Shown here piece after piece: positions 1 to 13,127 of a stretch of DNA of 64,000 nucleotides (position 1 is its first letter; each line of letters opens with the position of its first letter). A program made the translations under genes and the position numbers. The notes under the pieces are model-generated. The model was not told the origin of the DNA, made no database searches, and saw nothing but the letters and a program-made list of their open reading frames with translations. The stretch is from Aplectana chamaeleonis (Eukaryota; Nematoda; Chromadorea; Rhabditida; Cosmocercidae), in assembly GCA_029168955.1 (NCBI GenBank), contig JAPDOI010000022.1, positions 434,001 through 498,000 of the forward strand, read 5' to 3'.

Positions 1-1285
1 GGGAGGCGGATCAATCTTACATACATAGACCTCAGTTCCGTCACAGGACCTGCTTGGAGCTTTCTGAGAACCACAGAAAGTAAAATATTTCAAAAGAGCT
101 GTGACACAGATGACAGAAAAGGCGACTATACTCAGCGACTTCTGTAGAGTTGATCCTTTGCAGAGGATTTTTGGCCATTAACGTCGTTTGTTCGTTTTGT
201 GCGTTTCACCAAAGATGAAAAAAGTATCATCAATTTCTATCCCCATTGAGGGTCGCCCTCAGAAAACGCATACCCACTTTGTCCATAGCCATGTCAACAA
301 CAATAGACCTTGTAGAGAGGAACCACCTCGCCCTCCGCTTATCGTGGTCGTCTTCCCCTTCTTTCGTCAACCCGCTCAATCTCTCAAATGTCTAATGTTC
401 CTCAAACATTGTATCAGCTTCTTCTGCCTTCCGGTGACTGTTCCCCTTTAAAACCTCCAACAACACTCTCGTGGGTGTAGCAGTACGTGGAGTTGTCGGT
501 GCAGACGGACGCCGTTCCCGGGATCGCCGTTCTGCTAATATGCGTGGCAAAATACCGTATATCCGGCCTTGTCAACACGAAAAGCAATTTCAATTTGGCA
601 TTGCTGCTGCTGCCGATGTGCTCGTCCCCTCTCGTTTTTCAGCATATATGTGTGTGAGAGAGAAGAGAACCCGCCCTAAAAACATTATCGTGTTTTGCGC
701 TTGTTCCTGCCTCTCTACACACACATCCGCCGTAGCACCGTAATCCCCGACGGCATCGTCCTGACAAGGTCCTGACTGGAAAGTCTAGCCAAAGCCAATC
801 TGCAATGTGGTGTGTAGCTATGTATATTCTACCCCTTAGCGAGTATACTGCGTCAAGGTCGCCACTCGTCATTATGTGTACGTGTGTGCTTGGCCTGTAA
901 AGTTCCATGTCCCTCGGACAAAAAATGGGGGATATGCTTGGAATCCGTATTCGAATCATTGATTCAAACGATCTTTCTCCCTTTTTGTGGGTTCTACTTT
1001 GAAGTCCTGATTATGGCAAAGAGAATCTCTAGTTCATGTCAGCTGTTCTTCTAATTTTTGAAACTCTGAATCATCTGAGTCCGCTTACACCCAAAAATTC
1101 TCAAAAAACTCCCTGCTGATCTTGAACATGATTGTCGATTTCATAACTAAAGCATAATAATTTCCAACTGCTTGTGCTAGTATATTGTGGACGATGGTTG
1201 AAGCGACCACGGCGGCAGTGTATAATTATCATGCAGTCATGACTGACAAAGCTTTCACTCAATCAACTCAAAACATCCTTTTCAG
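1..1285. other. Upstream region of the homeobox gene, no supported exon
   Basis: This stretch precedes the first recognisable exon of the Iroquois-like gene. Several short open frames cross it on both strands, but none has a splice pattern or motif that I recognise. The 5' exon or exons and the start codon of the gene must lie here or beyond the left edge. The last 40 bases before 1286 form an ordinary T-rich intron end finishing in TTTTCAG. Confidence 0.5.
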
Positions 1286-4200
1286 GATATCAAGCCGGAG
1301 ATGATGCCCATCGGTGGCGGTCCGATTCCGAGTTTTATGTTCGATGTGATGAATCCGTATCATCCGTATGCGGCCGGATTGGATGGTGCTCGACGCAAGA
1401 ACGCCACCCGTGAAACGACGGCTCCGTTGAAGGCGTGGCTGACTGACCACAGAAAGAATCCGTATCCGACGAAGGGCGAGAAGGTCATGCTGGCGGTGAT
1501 GACGAAAATGACACTTACACAGGTTCGTACGGTAGCTGCTCTATGAAACAAGACGTTGTTGTCAAGCAGGGACATGCAACTGAACGTCTAGTTGACAAAT
1601 TGTTCTGTAGTCCGAAAGCTCACAGTTTTGCGATTTGCAAGTTTCAATTTACTGAACCGAGGGGAAGGTAAAATTGCAAAGAAAATTGGAAAGGAGTTAC
1701 GAAAAAATTAGCTAAAGCACAAGCATCTCTTTAAATATGAATGACTCATTGAGACATCCTTATCTATTGGCCGAGAATGCTCCTGCCTAAGGGGACCTCA
1801 TATCGGGTAATTTGTTAACCTATCCGCTAATAGGCCGTCGTCAGAACTTTGCCGACAAGTGCGATTGAAATCTTGGAGTGTGCGAATCGCGCGACAACGC
1901 CATCGGCGATGTCGCGCGGCAAGATTCAAGCGGTCGCAATTACATCGTAGGACATAATTATCGTTGCGTTCAGGGTGATCCTTCCGTAATACGTAAATTG
2001 CGCCATCGCGATGTCTTTGATCTTTCAATCAAAAAATTGCTAATTGCAATTTTCGGATGAGTTAACACCATTCCTTAGCACACGGAAAGTGACCGCGACC
2101 TTGTTTGGGGCTTGTAGATTGCTATTAGATTAACTTGTGCGCTTGTAGATCTTATCGCATTACAACAATTCTCGTGCGTTCAAAGATTCAGCGGCGGCGA
2201 CGCCGGCGGTTTGAAACGCTGAACGCAACGCTGAAGAAACAGATATGACCCGATTGCAGCGCCAGAAGTCACACATGGCTCATGTCGCACAAGGCTTCAT
2301 ATCAGAGCGAGGATGATCGATGTGAGATGTGATATGATATGATATGATTTCAAGGTGTCCACATGGTTCGCCAACGCTCGACGACGTCTGAAGAAGGAGA
2401 ACAAGATGACGTGGTCCCCGCAGAATCGCCGTGGCGACGACGCTGATGACGACGACCTCGCCGACATCGACGCCATCAGTGGCATCGACGGTATTGACCG
2501 CCCTTCAAGCTCTATGTCGGATTTATCCGAGAAGAAAGAGGGTAAGTGAATTTCTTGGTCGAGTCAACTTTAGTTGTGATGTTTTGACTATAATATAACA
2601 CACTTCTGTTATTTCTTCTGTTCAAAAGGCTGGTAAAAATCCAATTTTCAAGTTTTCGAAAAATCAGCTGCAGAGCACACGGTTTTTTTGCATGTCGAAA
2701 CTTTTATAAAATCTAATCCAACTCGCATCTATTGTACCCAAAAATTTTGAAGTAATGTGTCGAAAATTTTTTAACGTATCTTCCGCGTAATTTGTGTTTT
2801 TTGTATTTTGATATTGTTATCAACAATTTTGATATTGTCACTGATCACCAAAAATGGAAACTGCATCCTCCAAAACTTTCTCAGTCTGATGAGCCATTTA
2901 TTCGACTCAATAGGAAGCTTATTAGTTTAACTAATGCATTCTGAATTGATTCAAGGATAGCAACCTTTCATTTACTGTGTTGGAATATTTCAAAGTCAAT
3001 ACTTGTAAAGCGGGGGAAGCATCAATATTCTTTTTCAAATTCCAGACGTTTCAACCACCCCGGCGTCGAACAACAACATGAAGGATGCCTCTGATGTAAG
3101 CACGCCGAAGAAAGCGCCCGGGAAGATCTGGTCCATAGCTGACACTCTCGGTGAACTGGCTGATTCAGCAAAAGCTGAAAGCGAAGCTGGAAGTTCAAAA
3201 AAGGTTAGTCTTAATGTTTCCCTCTTGTTAATGTGGCCTAGTACATACTTTCGTGTAGAGGCGGAAACGATCCGTCACGCGCCGCGCGGCGACCAATCGC
3301 GCTCACTCTGTCAGCGGCCACAATAGCCAACTCTGTAGAGATGCCAGCCATTGTCGCTCCAGGTCAACCTGCCCTTACTTGCGATCCAGATTCGAGTTCG
3401 TTTTTTTTCGGCCGATTTTTTTTGGGATGGTAACCGATATTAAAGGCAGTGTCCACGATAAAATTCGTTTTCAAGTTTCCACCAGAAAACGAAGGTTTGG
3501 AGTCTGACTGTTTCAGCAGTGAAGAAAGAATCATGAAAAACGCTGCAAAACATTCAAAATGAGCTCTTCTTCTTGAAAGCCACATTTCAACGGTGGATGA
3601 GTTACGCGGGCATGGGCCTGAAGTAGACAGCGTGAGCAAATGCGCTCCAATGCTAAAACTCAGCCGCGCTCGCGCTCCAATGCTAATGCAGGAGCGGACC
3701 AAACTGTTCCTCGGAAAACTCGACAGCGAGCGGAAGGGCTAGCGCGAGCGGACTTCGGAACCGTATGGAGCTCTTTCGGACTCGTTTTCGTTCGTTCGTT
3801 CTACCCCAGTGTTCCAACGAGACCCTGAACTTTCAACTTACGGCCAAAAACCGAGGACGAAATTTATCGTGGACCTTAACCTTGCCTTTAACCTTTTACC
3901 AACATCTCGTCATTTTTGCGACAAAACTGTACGCATTCTGGAACCAACCCTAAGCTTCAAAAACAAAGAACGCAAAAATTATGAAATGTCTGAGTAGGCA
4001 AATCACCTATCGCACACCCGCGCTGCCCAGAATTCTTCCTTGGTGGAAACGAAAGGTTAGAAAAAGAGAACTAGCTCTCGAAATCCGTACCCATCGACCA
4101 ATACATACATGAGAATGGGGGGAAATACTGAAACGAACAATAAAAATACATTAGCACAGAAGAATATAAGTAGTAAAAATACATTTCGGTGCATTAGCAG

Positions 4201-6446
4201 TTATTAGCTAATGGGAAACAATCAAAACCAATAACAGAAAAATCTGCAGTACCTACGAAACGAAGGCACTCAAATAGTCAACTCATGTCTGCATAGTGGC
4301 GTAACAGGACGTGATTTCGCGTCGAATCTATCTGACCTGCCAACGGCTCGCTCAGTCTCCGTACACCCGGATTTATGGCCGCATATGAAGTACGCACTAG
4401 TCCCTTTGGCTCCATTTTATTCACGTTGATCAAGTGTTGCTCACAACAAGCTTCTGAAAACGTTTTTTTATTCTGAATTGTTCAGGAGACTCCCAATACA
4501 GACGAGGATCCAATGGCAGCAGCTCAACTGCAGCGAATGATAGCCCTCTCAAACTTCCAGTTCCCTCCTCAAATGTTGGCGGCAATGGCACGACCGGGAG
4601 CTATGCCTCCGCTTCCGTTTCTGAATCCGCTGGCTCTGATGGGTTTTGCTGCTCAGCAACAACAACAACAACAGCAACAACTGCCCTCCATGAGTGGTAA
4701 GTTTCAATTCTGATTTCTTAACCCTATCAGGGTTGTTCAACCGTAGATCATTTAACTCTGCCCCGATAGGGGTTATGTAGCTCCAATGAACCAAAGTGTT
4801 CACCTGAAGTGCCCACACTGCCGAATAAGTAATTACTACACTCAGAATATCACCATCAAATTCAAATTAATCAGCTGGGTAATCAGTCATAGAGGGTGAC
4901 ACTACTCAGAACGAGTTTCCAAGTGTAACTAGTATTAATGTGAGAGTACGGAACATGTCGACGAAGTTTTTCTTGCCGTGAAAATCAACGCCTAATGATC
5001 GATTTCCTCGCCAAATGTTCTGCAAAATGTGTTCTGCTGCTGTCTATGTCCTGGCCTATATTTGCTGGCGTTGTTTCGTGCACTTTGGCATCGCGCTATC
5101 TTAATCCCTTGTAATACATGGTCTGAGGTGTTCATGATAACACCCGTGTCCCAAGAACATGCTAACCAACCCCCCCCCCCCCCCACAATGTCTGGCGAAG
5201 CACTGGGGACTGCAGGGACAGTCGACAATGACCATTCGCCGGGATTTGCAGGAGTGGTCGCAAATGAGAAAGTCGGTTCAATCCTAACATAACCAGAGCC
5301 CTGACCTAGTCAGTTTATGACATACTTACTACCAAGAATCTGTCTGTCGCTCTGTGCCGCGCGGCGACAGGAAACATTCCGCGACCTGTGCGTACGATCC
5401 GATTCACTCTCGCTTGTGACATCGGTCTTTTCGCATATAAAACAAATGAATCGCGACTTTTTCGGTTGATTTATGACGGCGCATAAATTGGTTGGTGCGA
5501 GCGGCCGTAAAACTGTCGACGCACTGATATCAGCGATTTTTTCGTCAAGAGTCACCATGATGAACGATGGCGTTTGCCGATTTTTTCCCCGCTCTAAATC
5601 GCCACCGATCCTGTGTCCTCTAGCATGACAACCACGAAAGACACCTGATAGCCATCGCTCTAGGGTACATGGTTTCGGGGACAGATCCTTGACCTTTTTT
5701 AGCCTTGAAAAATAAGGGAAAGCATGGGATATGATAGGCAGGTCACTGAGCCAGGACGGCCAGGTTTCCTCAGCTCGGCGAAATCCTAAGGGGCTAGGTG
5801 GGAAAGGGTTCAACTGGTTTTCTTACGTCGACAAAGCTATGAACCTTCGAAAATGTTCTTGGTAAGCCCTGAGAAATCTCCCCGTTGCAAATATTGGCTG
5901 AATCCGAATTCGCGCTGCCAGCCGCGAAGGAAGAGAAATTTAAACGAGTAATTATCCAGCGATGTCCTTGCCAGTGCTGGCGCCATGTCTTTGTTTGTCG
6001 GTTTTTCACTGCACCGCTAAATTCCTTCGTAATAAGTAGCCGATAATTACTATGCGCTGATACAATTGTCAGATTTAGACGGTTTTGCGAATCAGCGAGA
6101 GACAAAAAGAACTCTCTGTTCTAAGTGGCTGGGTGGATGTAGCCTGAAGACTAACCTTTCTTCATGTGTTTTTTTCAACACTCTCAATCTCATTCTTCCA
6201 GGTTCCTTTTCTTCGGACGCACAATCGCTGAGTCCGTCGTCAAGCCATTCGCCCACTGACTCCACAACGGGTCCTGCCAGGAGTCCTGTTCATCAGGTTT
6301 CCGTTAGTCCATCTGTCACCGCGTCAGCACTTTCCTCTCCCGGTACTGCTCCTGCTGTAAGCACCTGCACGACGAGTACTCCTTCCCATGTGGTTCCGAG
6401 TCTTGCGGCGCAATCCACTCCTCACGGGTCTAATGATGGCCGATGA
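1286..6446 (+). CDS. irx-1: Iroquois-class TALE homeobox transcription factor, 3' five exons
   Basis: This is a nuclear DNA-binding transcription factor of the Iroquois family. I read exons at 1286-1522, 2355-2541, 3046-3203, 4486-4696 and 6202-6446, stop included. All junctions are GT-AG with consistent phases (0, 1, 0, 1), giving 345 residues. The first exon carries the homeodomain from about residue 31, with the TALE three-residue insertion visible as PYP. The second supplies the recognition helix [14 protein letters not shown]. The intron between them falls after homeodomain position 44, a usual homeobox site. The third exon contains [10 protein letters not shown], matching the KIWS(L/I)A motif downstream of Iroquois homeodomains. 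The fourth holds an eight-glutamine tract and a Pro/Met/Leu-rich stretch. The last is Ser/Thr/Pro-rich. The N-terminus is missing, so the start is unresolved. The acceptor of exon 2 (TTTCAAG) is weaker than the others. The gene symbol is by family resemblance to the nematode Iroquois gene. Confidence 0.93.
1523..2354 (+). other. Intron inside the homeobox, with a palindromic repeat
   Basis: This intron splits the homeodomain. Within it, about 1895-1920 forms a nearly perfect hairpin (GCGCGACA against TGTCGCGC), embedded in a wider imperfect palindrome from about 1868 to 1945. This suggests a small foldback insertion. A short ATATG-type repeat lies just before the acceptor near 2330-2348. Confidence 0.55.
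3440..3891. mobile_element. TTAAAGGCA-bounded MITE in a homeobox-gene intron
   Basis: The left end reads TTAAAGGCAGTGTCCACGAT. The right end, about 450 bases on, has the inverted form, with ATCGTGG followed shortly by TTGCCTTTAA. It lies in the intron between exons 3 and 4 and has no coding capacity that I recognise. It belongs to the same broad group as the other TTTAAAGGCA elements in this window. The rest of this intron (3204-4485) shows only A/T-rich filler and a GC-rich patch near 3260-3340. Confidence 0.7.
4697..6201 (+). other. Last intron of the homeobox gene
   Basis: This 1.5 kb intron contains a C homopolymer near 5170 and a GC-rich patch near 5350-5400. An antisense open frame of 167 codons (5310-5813) is discussed under rejected items. 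I see no transposon ends here. Confidence 0.5.
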
Positions 6447-9278
6447 TCTCCATATGAATTCGAGAGCCATCTATTTTATGTACAGTGCACGCACGCATAC
6501 GCACGCGCCTCCCTGCAATACAATTTCTGATCTGTTAAACTGATCGATGTATCGATTACCCCTTCTCCAAATGTGCGTGTGATTTCGAATACAGAGGCAT
6601 TTTTTTGTGATTATTTTTGATGCATCGTGTTCCAATGCCTAATATTATGATTTGTCAGATGCATTAGATAGAATAGGGTACACTGCTGCATATATAAGCG
6701 TCTTCATCCCAGTTGATTTTTTTTTCGATTTTTCCGAAAATAATTTTTCTTGATTTTATAGAGCTGTGAAATTTCTCTTAGTTTGCTGTAGTTTATCTCC
6801 TCATTATTTTTGTCTTCTATTTTCCTTAGGTCTCTCTGATGCTTTTATTTTTATTTGTGATTGAGTCCGCATCATGTTTTTCCTCTATATAACAGTATTT
6901 CTATTTTCACGGTCAAGTCCATGACTTTTAGGAGGCAAAACTGAACAGTATTTATTCAATTCGCGGTATGTGATCTTCTTTGCATATTGGTTTATAAAAG
7001 TCGATAAATCCATATTTCAAAACATGTTTATCGATTTACAAGATGAAACACCTGAAGTTTCTCCGATTGGGACTGACCGCCCACGCGATCGGCGTGAGTG
7101 TGGAGCGGACAACGCGAAGACATTATCTCGCCCGAGCCTTTCCATGGCTGCTAACTGCTGGTTGGAATATTATTCACCAACCGCCTAATATTCCTGCTAG
7201 TCCACCTCGAAGCCTGGAAGTACCCCCGCGACAGCCGCTCGACGCGCACGCCGACCGTGTGCTCGGACAGTCTCTTCAGGACGGACCTTGCAGAACATTT
7301 AGTATGGAGTTTAGTCTAGCCTTGATTCACAATGGAAACCATTGCGTTAGGTGGAAATTTATTTCTTCATTCAAACTTTGTCCTTGGCAGTTATTTGAGG
7401 TGCCGAAAGCGAATATCAGACTCTCCTTTTTTTGTGAACGACTGCGGAAGGCTACGCTAACAAAATGATTGATAGCCTGCCATGGACATCCGAACAATTG
7501 GAAGCAAACATTATAGGCATATTCAGCGCTCCCAGCAACCCCCTAGATGAAGAATGGGTAGACCGAAAAAATATTAATTTCGAGTGAAAAAATTTGCAAA
7601 TCACTTGTCTACCGTTTTAAACCTTCAACTGCTCGGGACACAGGTTTGAGCAAGTGGTACTCTACACTACAATCTGTTGCCTGTCAAAAAGGCAAAACTC
7701 TCATAAACCTAATACTTTTGAAGCAGAGAACCATTTTCCACATTGAAAAGTTTGTTACACAGAACGCATGAAGTACAGCCGACACGGATTGCACAGACAC
7801 TTTTGATTCGCTTTCGATTGCGTAGTTTGTGTTTGCACAAAGTCAGTGCATGTATGTGTGTTAGTAATTGATCATACTGTTGCCGCGGCGATACGATGAG
7901 GAAAGGCGATATCAATCAATGGCCGCGATAGTGTGCATTGGATGGGATCAATTGTTCAGGTAAGCAGAACCGCAGTTCCGGGAGTGTAATGGGATAAGAT
8001 AATTATCCTGAAACGGTTGATACCTTAGCTTTCAACCGACAGACGGATTTTTTTAGAAAATATAAGCGATTTTAAGGCCTCATTTCCCGATGGAAAGCGG
8101 AACCGATGTCATCGAGGCGATATCCATATATCAAAAAATCAATGATTCGAAATAATCGATTCTTTTGAGATATCAGCAATTCAGTTATCCAGAGCAGGAC
8201 AAACCACGAGCTGACCGAGAAGTCGATGATTTGGAAAAGTTTTTTAGATCTTAAAGAAAGTGTTCTAGAAGGCGAAGAATATAAGAAAACGCAATGAAAG
8301 ATGAACAAAGAAAATCTATGACTCAAGGAAGAATGGGAACTCTTGGTTTCAGTAAGGGATCGAAGGTCCGTTTTAGAGTTTCATCGCAGCGCGGCTTGAT
8401 TAGATGCTGTATGTGGCCATCAATCGATAACGCGCCGCTCGTCGATTCACCTGTGAAACATGAAGTCGCGCCGCGCTGCAAACTCTAAAAACCCCCGAAC
8501 AGAGTGGCATCGCGGAAAGCTGCGGTATTGATAGATCGCTGCGAGCCATTCTGTATAGTTTCTGAGGCGGCGTTTAGAGTTCACTCGCAGCGCGATGTTA
8601 TGTTATAATCAGTCTACGTATAGATCAAGCGACGTCGCGTCGCATCGCCTTGCAATGCAAGGCGACGCGGTGGACGTTGCGCGATGGCAAACACTTTGCT
8701 GCTTTTCTTCAGTGTTTTTTCATTAACGCAACCAAATCTAACAGTGACAGGAAAAAGGAGTAAAATAAACAACCAGGATCACCTGCACTGAAGTTAACAG
8801 GAAAAAAGCTGTTGGCGTTGCTAGAAAAAATTGGCCTTTGCTTGCTCACGAGAATTTGCTTCCGCACGCGAATGCGCGTAGTCGCCCAGCATTCGCACAG
8901 CGTTTATACCTAAACGCCAGTGCGTCGCGATTTTTGCGTCTCACTGATATGTGCCATCGAGTCGCCCGCGAAAACTCCGAACGCCGCTCAAAAAATAGTC
9001 CTCAACCGCGGTCGGGGCAAACCGAATCGTCAGCAAAAGAATGTTCGAGAAGGTGGCAGAAACCAACACCGGAAACGACGATAGGACGATCAATCCTTCA
9101 ACTGCTGCTGGGGTCGCAAGAGACGTCATCCTCGTCGCTTTTTCTTATCCGTTCCTTCAAGGGTTTATGAATTGTTGTCGGGCTACACATGCGTGAAAGT
9201 TGTACATTCAGTGTTTGTTTTGGTCTGTAAGATTATTTTGTTGGCAGGAAGTTTCTTCTTCTTCGTTCTCTAATGCTG
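6447..9278. other. 3' flank of the homeobox gene and repeat-like intergenic DNA
   Basis: The part just after the stop is T-rich and probably includes the 3' UTR, though I cannot place the poly(A) site. Palindromic GC-rich patches occur at about 8368-8491 (inverted arms around GTTTTAGAGTTT and GCAGCGCGGC) and near 8640-8680 (CGCCTTGCAATGCAAGGCG). A single GTTTAGAGTT arm recurs near 8575. These look like small foldback repeats. No gene is supported. Confidence 0.45.
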
Positions 9279-9773
9279 TTTAAAGGCAGTGTTTACGATG
9301 GAAAAAGTGTTTGAAATTCTTTTAGAAATGGGTAGTAGAGGAACACTTCGTAACGTCAAGGTTGAAAGAACGCATGAAAACGAGCCAGGAAGAGCCCTAA
9401 AAGAGCCTGAAGTTGCCACTTTGAGCGCAAGGAAAACCCCAAAAGCGCATTGCCCGCCCACCCACGTGAACGAATGAAAGCTTGAAATCGTGAGATGAGC
9501 GATGGTTTCCAAGCAATAGCCCCGTTCTTCCCTTCACTCTCAACTTCTCTCTTTACTCAGATCAGCTCGCATACATCGGCGGCACAAGACGGAAGTTACA
9601 AGCCTCGGACAACTCGTCCACCATGTTTCCCTAGCTCAATTTTCGAGGAGTCATAACTCCGTTCCTAGGAAGTCGTGTACGATTTCAGAGACATCTTTGG
9701 AATCAGCATGGGACCGTTTTCAAGATAGGGTGAAAAACAGAGAAACGGTTCTTATCGTGGATACTGCTTTTAA
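9279..9773. mobile_element. TTTAAA MITE, family 1
   Basis: The element starts TTTAAAGGCAGTGTTTACGA and ends with the inverted form (CGTGGATACTGCTTTTAAA). It is about 495 bp and non-coding. Its paralogue at 17003 carries further insertions, and this copy serves as the empty-site reference for them. Its last six bases are shared with the start of the next element. Confidence 0.8.
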
Positions 9774-10306
9774 AGACGGTGGTCTCGATCAAATGTGCTT
9801 GTCGTCTTTTTCTCTCTAAACCCTTTTCTGGGTCACGAGTAGTAGGACGTGTAAGAAAAATCGCGGAAAACCACTATTTAGGGCCAAATTTGAAGTCTGA
9901 ACTTGCTTGTCTTTTGATGGTGGACGAGCCCACTACACATTATCGGCATCGATGATCTCTAATAGAAAGAACAACAGCTGGCTTGAAGTCCAATCTCAAT
10001 CAATGAACATTGACTCATTTAGTCAGAAGCATTGACTGGAGTGCTTTCTTTAATTGCTCAACTGTTTTTATTAGGTAAATTTGCATTTATTTCTTCCTCT
10101 AATTTTTGACTGCTCGGCATTAGTCTGCGATCTTTTTGGTCGGCGCTGTGCACATGTGCAAGAACTGGCTTTTTTGGGCCCTAGAAGCTCTTATTCTGGC
10201 CCTTTTTTTCACCGCGCTACCTTAATAGTTTTTCAGCTGTTTTCGATCTAAGTTATTTTTTGTAGTTTTTTCGATAACATTTTTCATCGTGACCACTGCC
10301 TTTAAA
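9768..10306. mobile_element. TTTAAA MITE, family 2, copy 1
   Basis: A non-coding element of about 540 bp. The left end reads TTTAAAGACGGTGGTCTCGA and the right end is CATCGTGACCACTGCCTTTAAA. Three more copies are at 33887, 38399 and 49536, the last inverted. All share an internal segment around CTTGTCTTTTGATGGTGGAC. It abuts family 1 on the left and family 3 on the right, sharing TTTAAA with each. Confidence 0.82.
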
Positions 10307-10774
10307 GGCACAGTCCAACCTCAGAATCGGTTCTCTGTTTTGCTGTCTATCTCGAGGACGGTCCCACGCTGATTCCAATGATGTCTCTGGAATCGTACAA
10401 GACCTTCTGGGAACAGAGCTATGGCCCCTCAAAAATCGAGCTGCGGAAGCATGGTGGACGAGTTGTCCGAGGCTTGTAACTTCCGTCATTTGCAACCGAC
10501 CTATACGAGCCGACCTGACCGAAAAGAGAAGTCGAGTACAAAGGGAAGAACGGGGCAATTGATCAAAAACGATCGCTCGTCTCGCCACTGTGGAGCTCGA
10601 AAGATCGTAAAGGGGCGTGCCAAAGTGGCTTATCGAGGTGAGCATCCCCGGGGTGGCGTCCTCCTATATCTCGCTTATTAGGAATTGGAAGCTCGCACTT
10701 GGCAGGTGCTATCTGTGATCATGTGTACTTCACAATCATGTGAAAATCTCAGATTTCGTCGCTGAGCTTTAAAG
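10301..10774. mobile_element. TTTAAA MITE, family 3, copy 1
   Basis: It begins TTTAAAGGCACAGTCCAACC and follows the sequence of the copies at 42593 and 43551, including AATGATGTCTCTGGAATCGT. Compared with those, the last bases (GGACTGTGC) are missing before the closing TTTAAA. A new TTTAAAGGCAGG begins immediately afterwards, so another element probably follows whose far end I cannot place. Confidence 0.7.
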
Positions 10775-13127
10775 GCAGGTTCGAACCTCAAGGGCACTTT
10801 TATGTTTTATAGCCCGGTCGTTTGGCTCCATGACATTGCTGACCTGCGCGGTCCGGTGAGTGTTGCGAGCGGCGACCACCCAAAGCACGCCATCGTGGGG
10901 AATAGTCTTCGGCACCACATAAGTCAAGACGGTTATTGTTACTGACAAATAAAGAACACAGCAAAGCAAATAGGGCCCCAGGGTTTACTTGATTTCTTCT
11001 GATTGCTGAGATGTCGCGTCGCCGCCCATTCCGCCGCGTGCTACGCTCACCGATCGCGACTCTGAACGCGAGCATTGTCGGCACGACCAGCGTAGAGCAA
11101 CCCTACCAACCCCAGTTCGCGTAAATAACCGAAATAAGGAGAGGAAAAGTCGACACGCCCTGAGAGAGAAAACACGTCCGCTGAACTTTTCGTCGTTCAA
11201 ATGCGAAGTTTTTGAAGCACCATAACCCGCTCCTAATTAAAATCGAGAGTTTCTGGGAACACCACTGTGATCAACGTGACATTATTTTTGTGTTAAGCAA
11301 AAAAAAAACAGGGAAAGACGATTTTGAGGTTGAGTTGTCTCTTGACGGAACGGGTGAAGGCGCTTCTTTTACGTGCAGAGTTGGGATTACATATCCTTAG
11401 TACTGAATTTTTAGAAATGTTAAAGTGATGAATCTTATCCAAATGTAGTTTTTCTCCAACTGAACTCTTGAAGGCAACAGATCATCGAACAGTACGGGAG
11501 CTGCAGAACATGCAGACGCGCCCCGTTCAGCCATCTTGTGTGGAATTGATTCTCAAAACGTCTTTTCTAACCCTGTCATAAAGTGCAGATAAGTAGCTGT
11601 TCGAATGTTAATCCCATGTGTTTAGTGACAAAGCATCAGCTATTTTCTGAAATCGGGGACACATTCTGAGAGAATCGATAGCAGTCAGTGTATCATATCA
11701 CTAATCTCCCAAAACTGAAACAATGTCGTGATTTGCGTGTATACGGGCCGGCCGCTCTCTCGTCGGGCGCACCTACAACCGGAACTTCCTCGATGAAATA
11801 GTGTCAGTTTAACAAATACACACACATACATTCGCTATTGTTCACACCATCGCATTGCGGTGACCGTCGCACGACGCCGCGCGTAACGCGGCGCTCTCAA
11901 AGGAATTGTGACATTGCAAGCGACATGCTGGCGCCCACCGCGTGTCAACAGTTCGGGTCAAAAACGTTGATCGTTCACCCCAGAAAAAGGTGTCATCATT
12001 TGGATTCACAAGACGTTCACAGTTCAACCGCGATACAAGATGATTTGCAGTCCGTTTTCTGTCGCCACTAATGGAGAGATGGTGGTGAACGAATGTCCTT
12101 CCTTGTTCGACCCACAGACGCAGATGACAATATGAACATCAGTGTAGTCATACAGATTACCTTCCATTGCTTAATTAGCTCTCTCCTTAATAATTGAGTA
12201 TCGAATCACATCCATATAATCCTAGCTGCTATTACAACATAAACAAAAGGAGAGAGAATTTTAGCAAAACTCGTCATTGTTGAGAAATCGATCATTCATT
12301 TCTGAGTAAAAGTTGCAACATTATGGTGTACATATCATGAAAATCCAGTAAAGGTCCATATTTCTTTCGGCCATGCAGGTTCTTGGATCATACTTAATTT
12401 TCTGAATAGGAAAATCAAAGAGTTTTGTGAGCTGGAGGGCAATATTCCACTCGCAATGTTTAGTACATACATGCTGCATGCTGTCAGCTGGAAGGCCGCA
12501 AAGAACCTTCAATTCTAAATTAAAAACCTGTACCGAAAAAAAGTTACAAAAAAGTTTTCTGTTCTTACGTTTATTTCGGTGTGCCGGCAGCAGTAGAATT
12601 TTACACATCTGGAATGGTTTTGCGGAATTTCTCAGATCAATGACTTCTTTATAGCACTCCTATCTAGAGCTCTCTGCCTATAAAAAGCTTCCAGAGCGAA
12701 TGTTGTGATATCAGAAACTTTCGATATGAAATATTCAACTCTCAGACAATTGCTCCTTTGCATGGACAACTCTTCCATGATGGGGTGGCTGATCCTATGA
12801 ATCTGCTTGTTCTTCGAATCATCAAAATGCGTGGTTGCCCTTTTATCACCGCGGTGCGCCTTACAGCGGGGATCGACGCCACTGTGAGCTGTGGATTCGA
12901 TCAACAAGTCTATGAATCGGATGTCCACGCGAATTCCTCCCAATTCCTCACCGTTTTTTAGTCGTCCTTTGTTCCTTGCTTGTTTCAGAAAGTCCCAAAG
13001 CTAACGGTTCTGCGAGAAAAAAGAAAAATTCGGTGTCGTGAACACAGCCTCTAAGGAGAGAAGTAAGAAAAAAAAACAAATCTCAAGACCAAGGAAAAGG
13101 GTATCCCGGATAATTTGAGGCCAACTA
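10775..13127. other. Intergenic, repeat remnants
   Basis: GC-rich patches lie near 11010-11110 and 11860-11910, and small open frames are scattered throughout. A + strand frame at 12758-12961 and its antisense partner look no better than chance. I see no exon structure, RNA gene or clear transposon end. Confidence 0.4.

Noticed and set aside
471..959. Open frames upstream of the homeobox gene as its first exon
   Set aside because: None ends at a donor in a phase compatible with the acceptor at 1286 in a way I could support.
5310..5813. Antisense 167-codon open frame inside the last homeobox intron
   Set aside because: It has no recognisable motif and no splice context, and its length is within chance expectation for a window of this size and composition.
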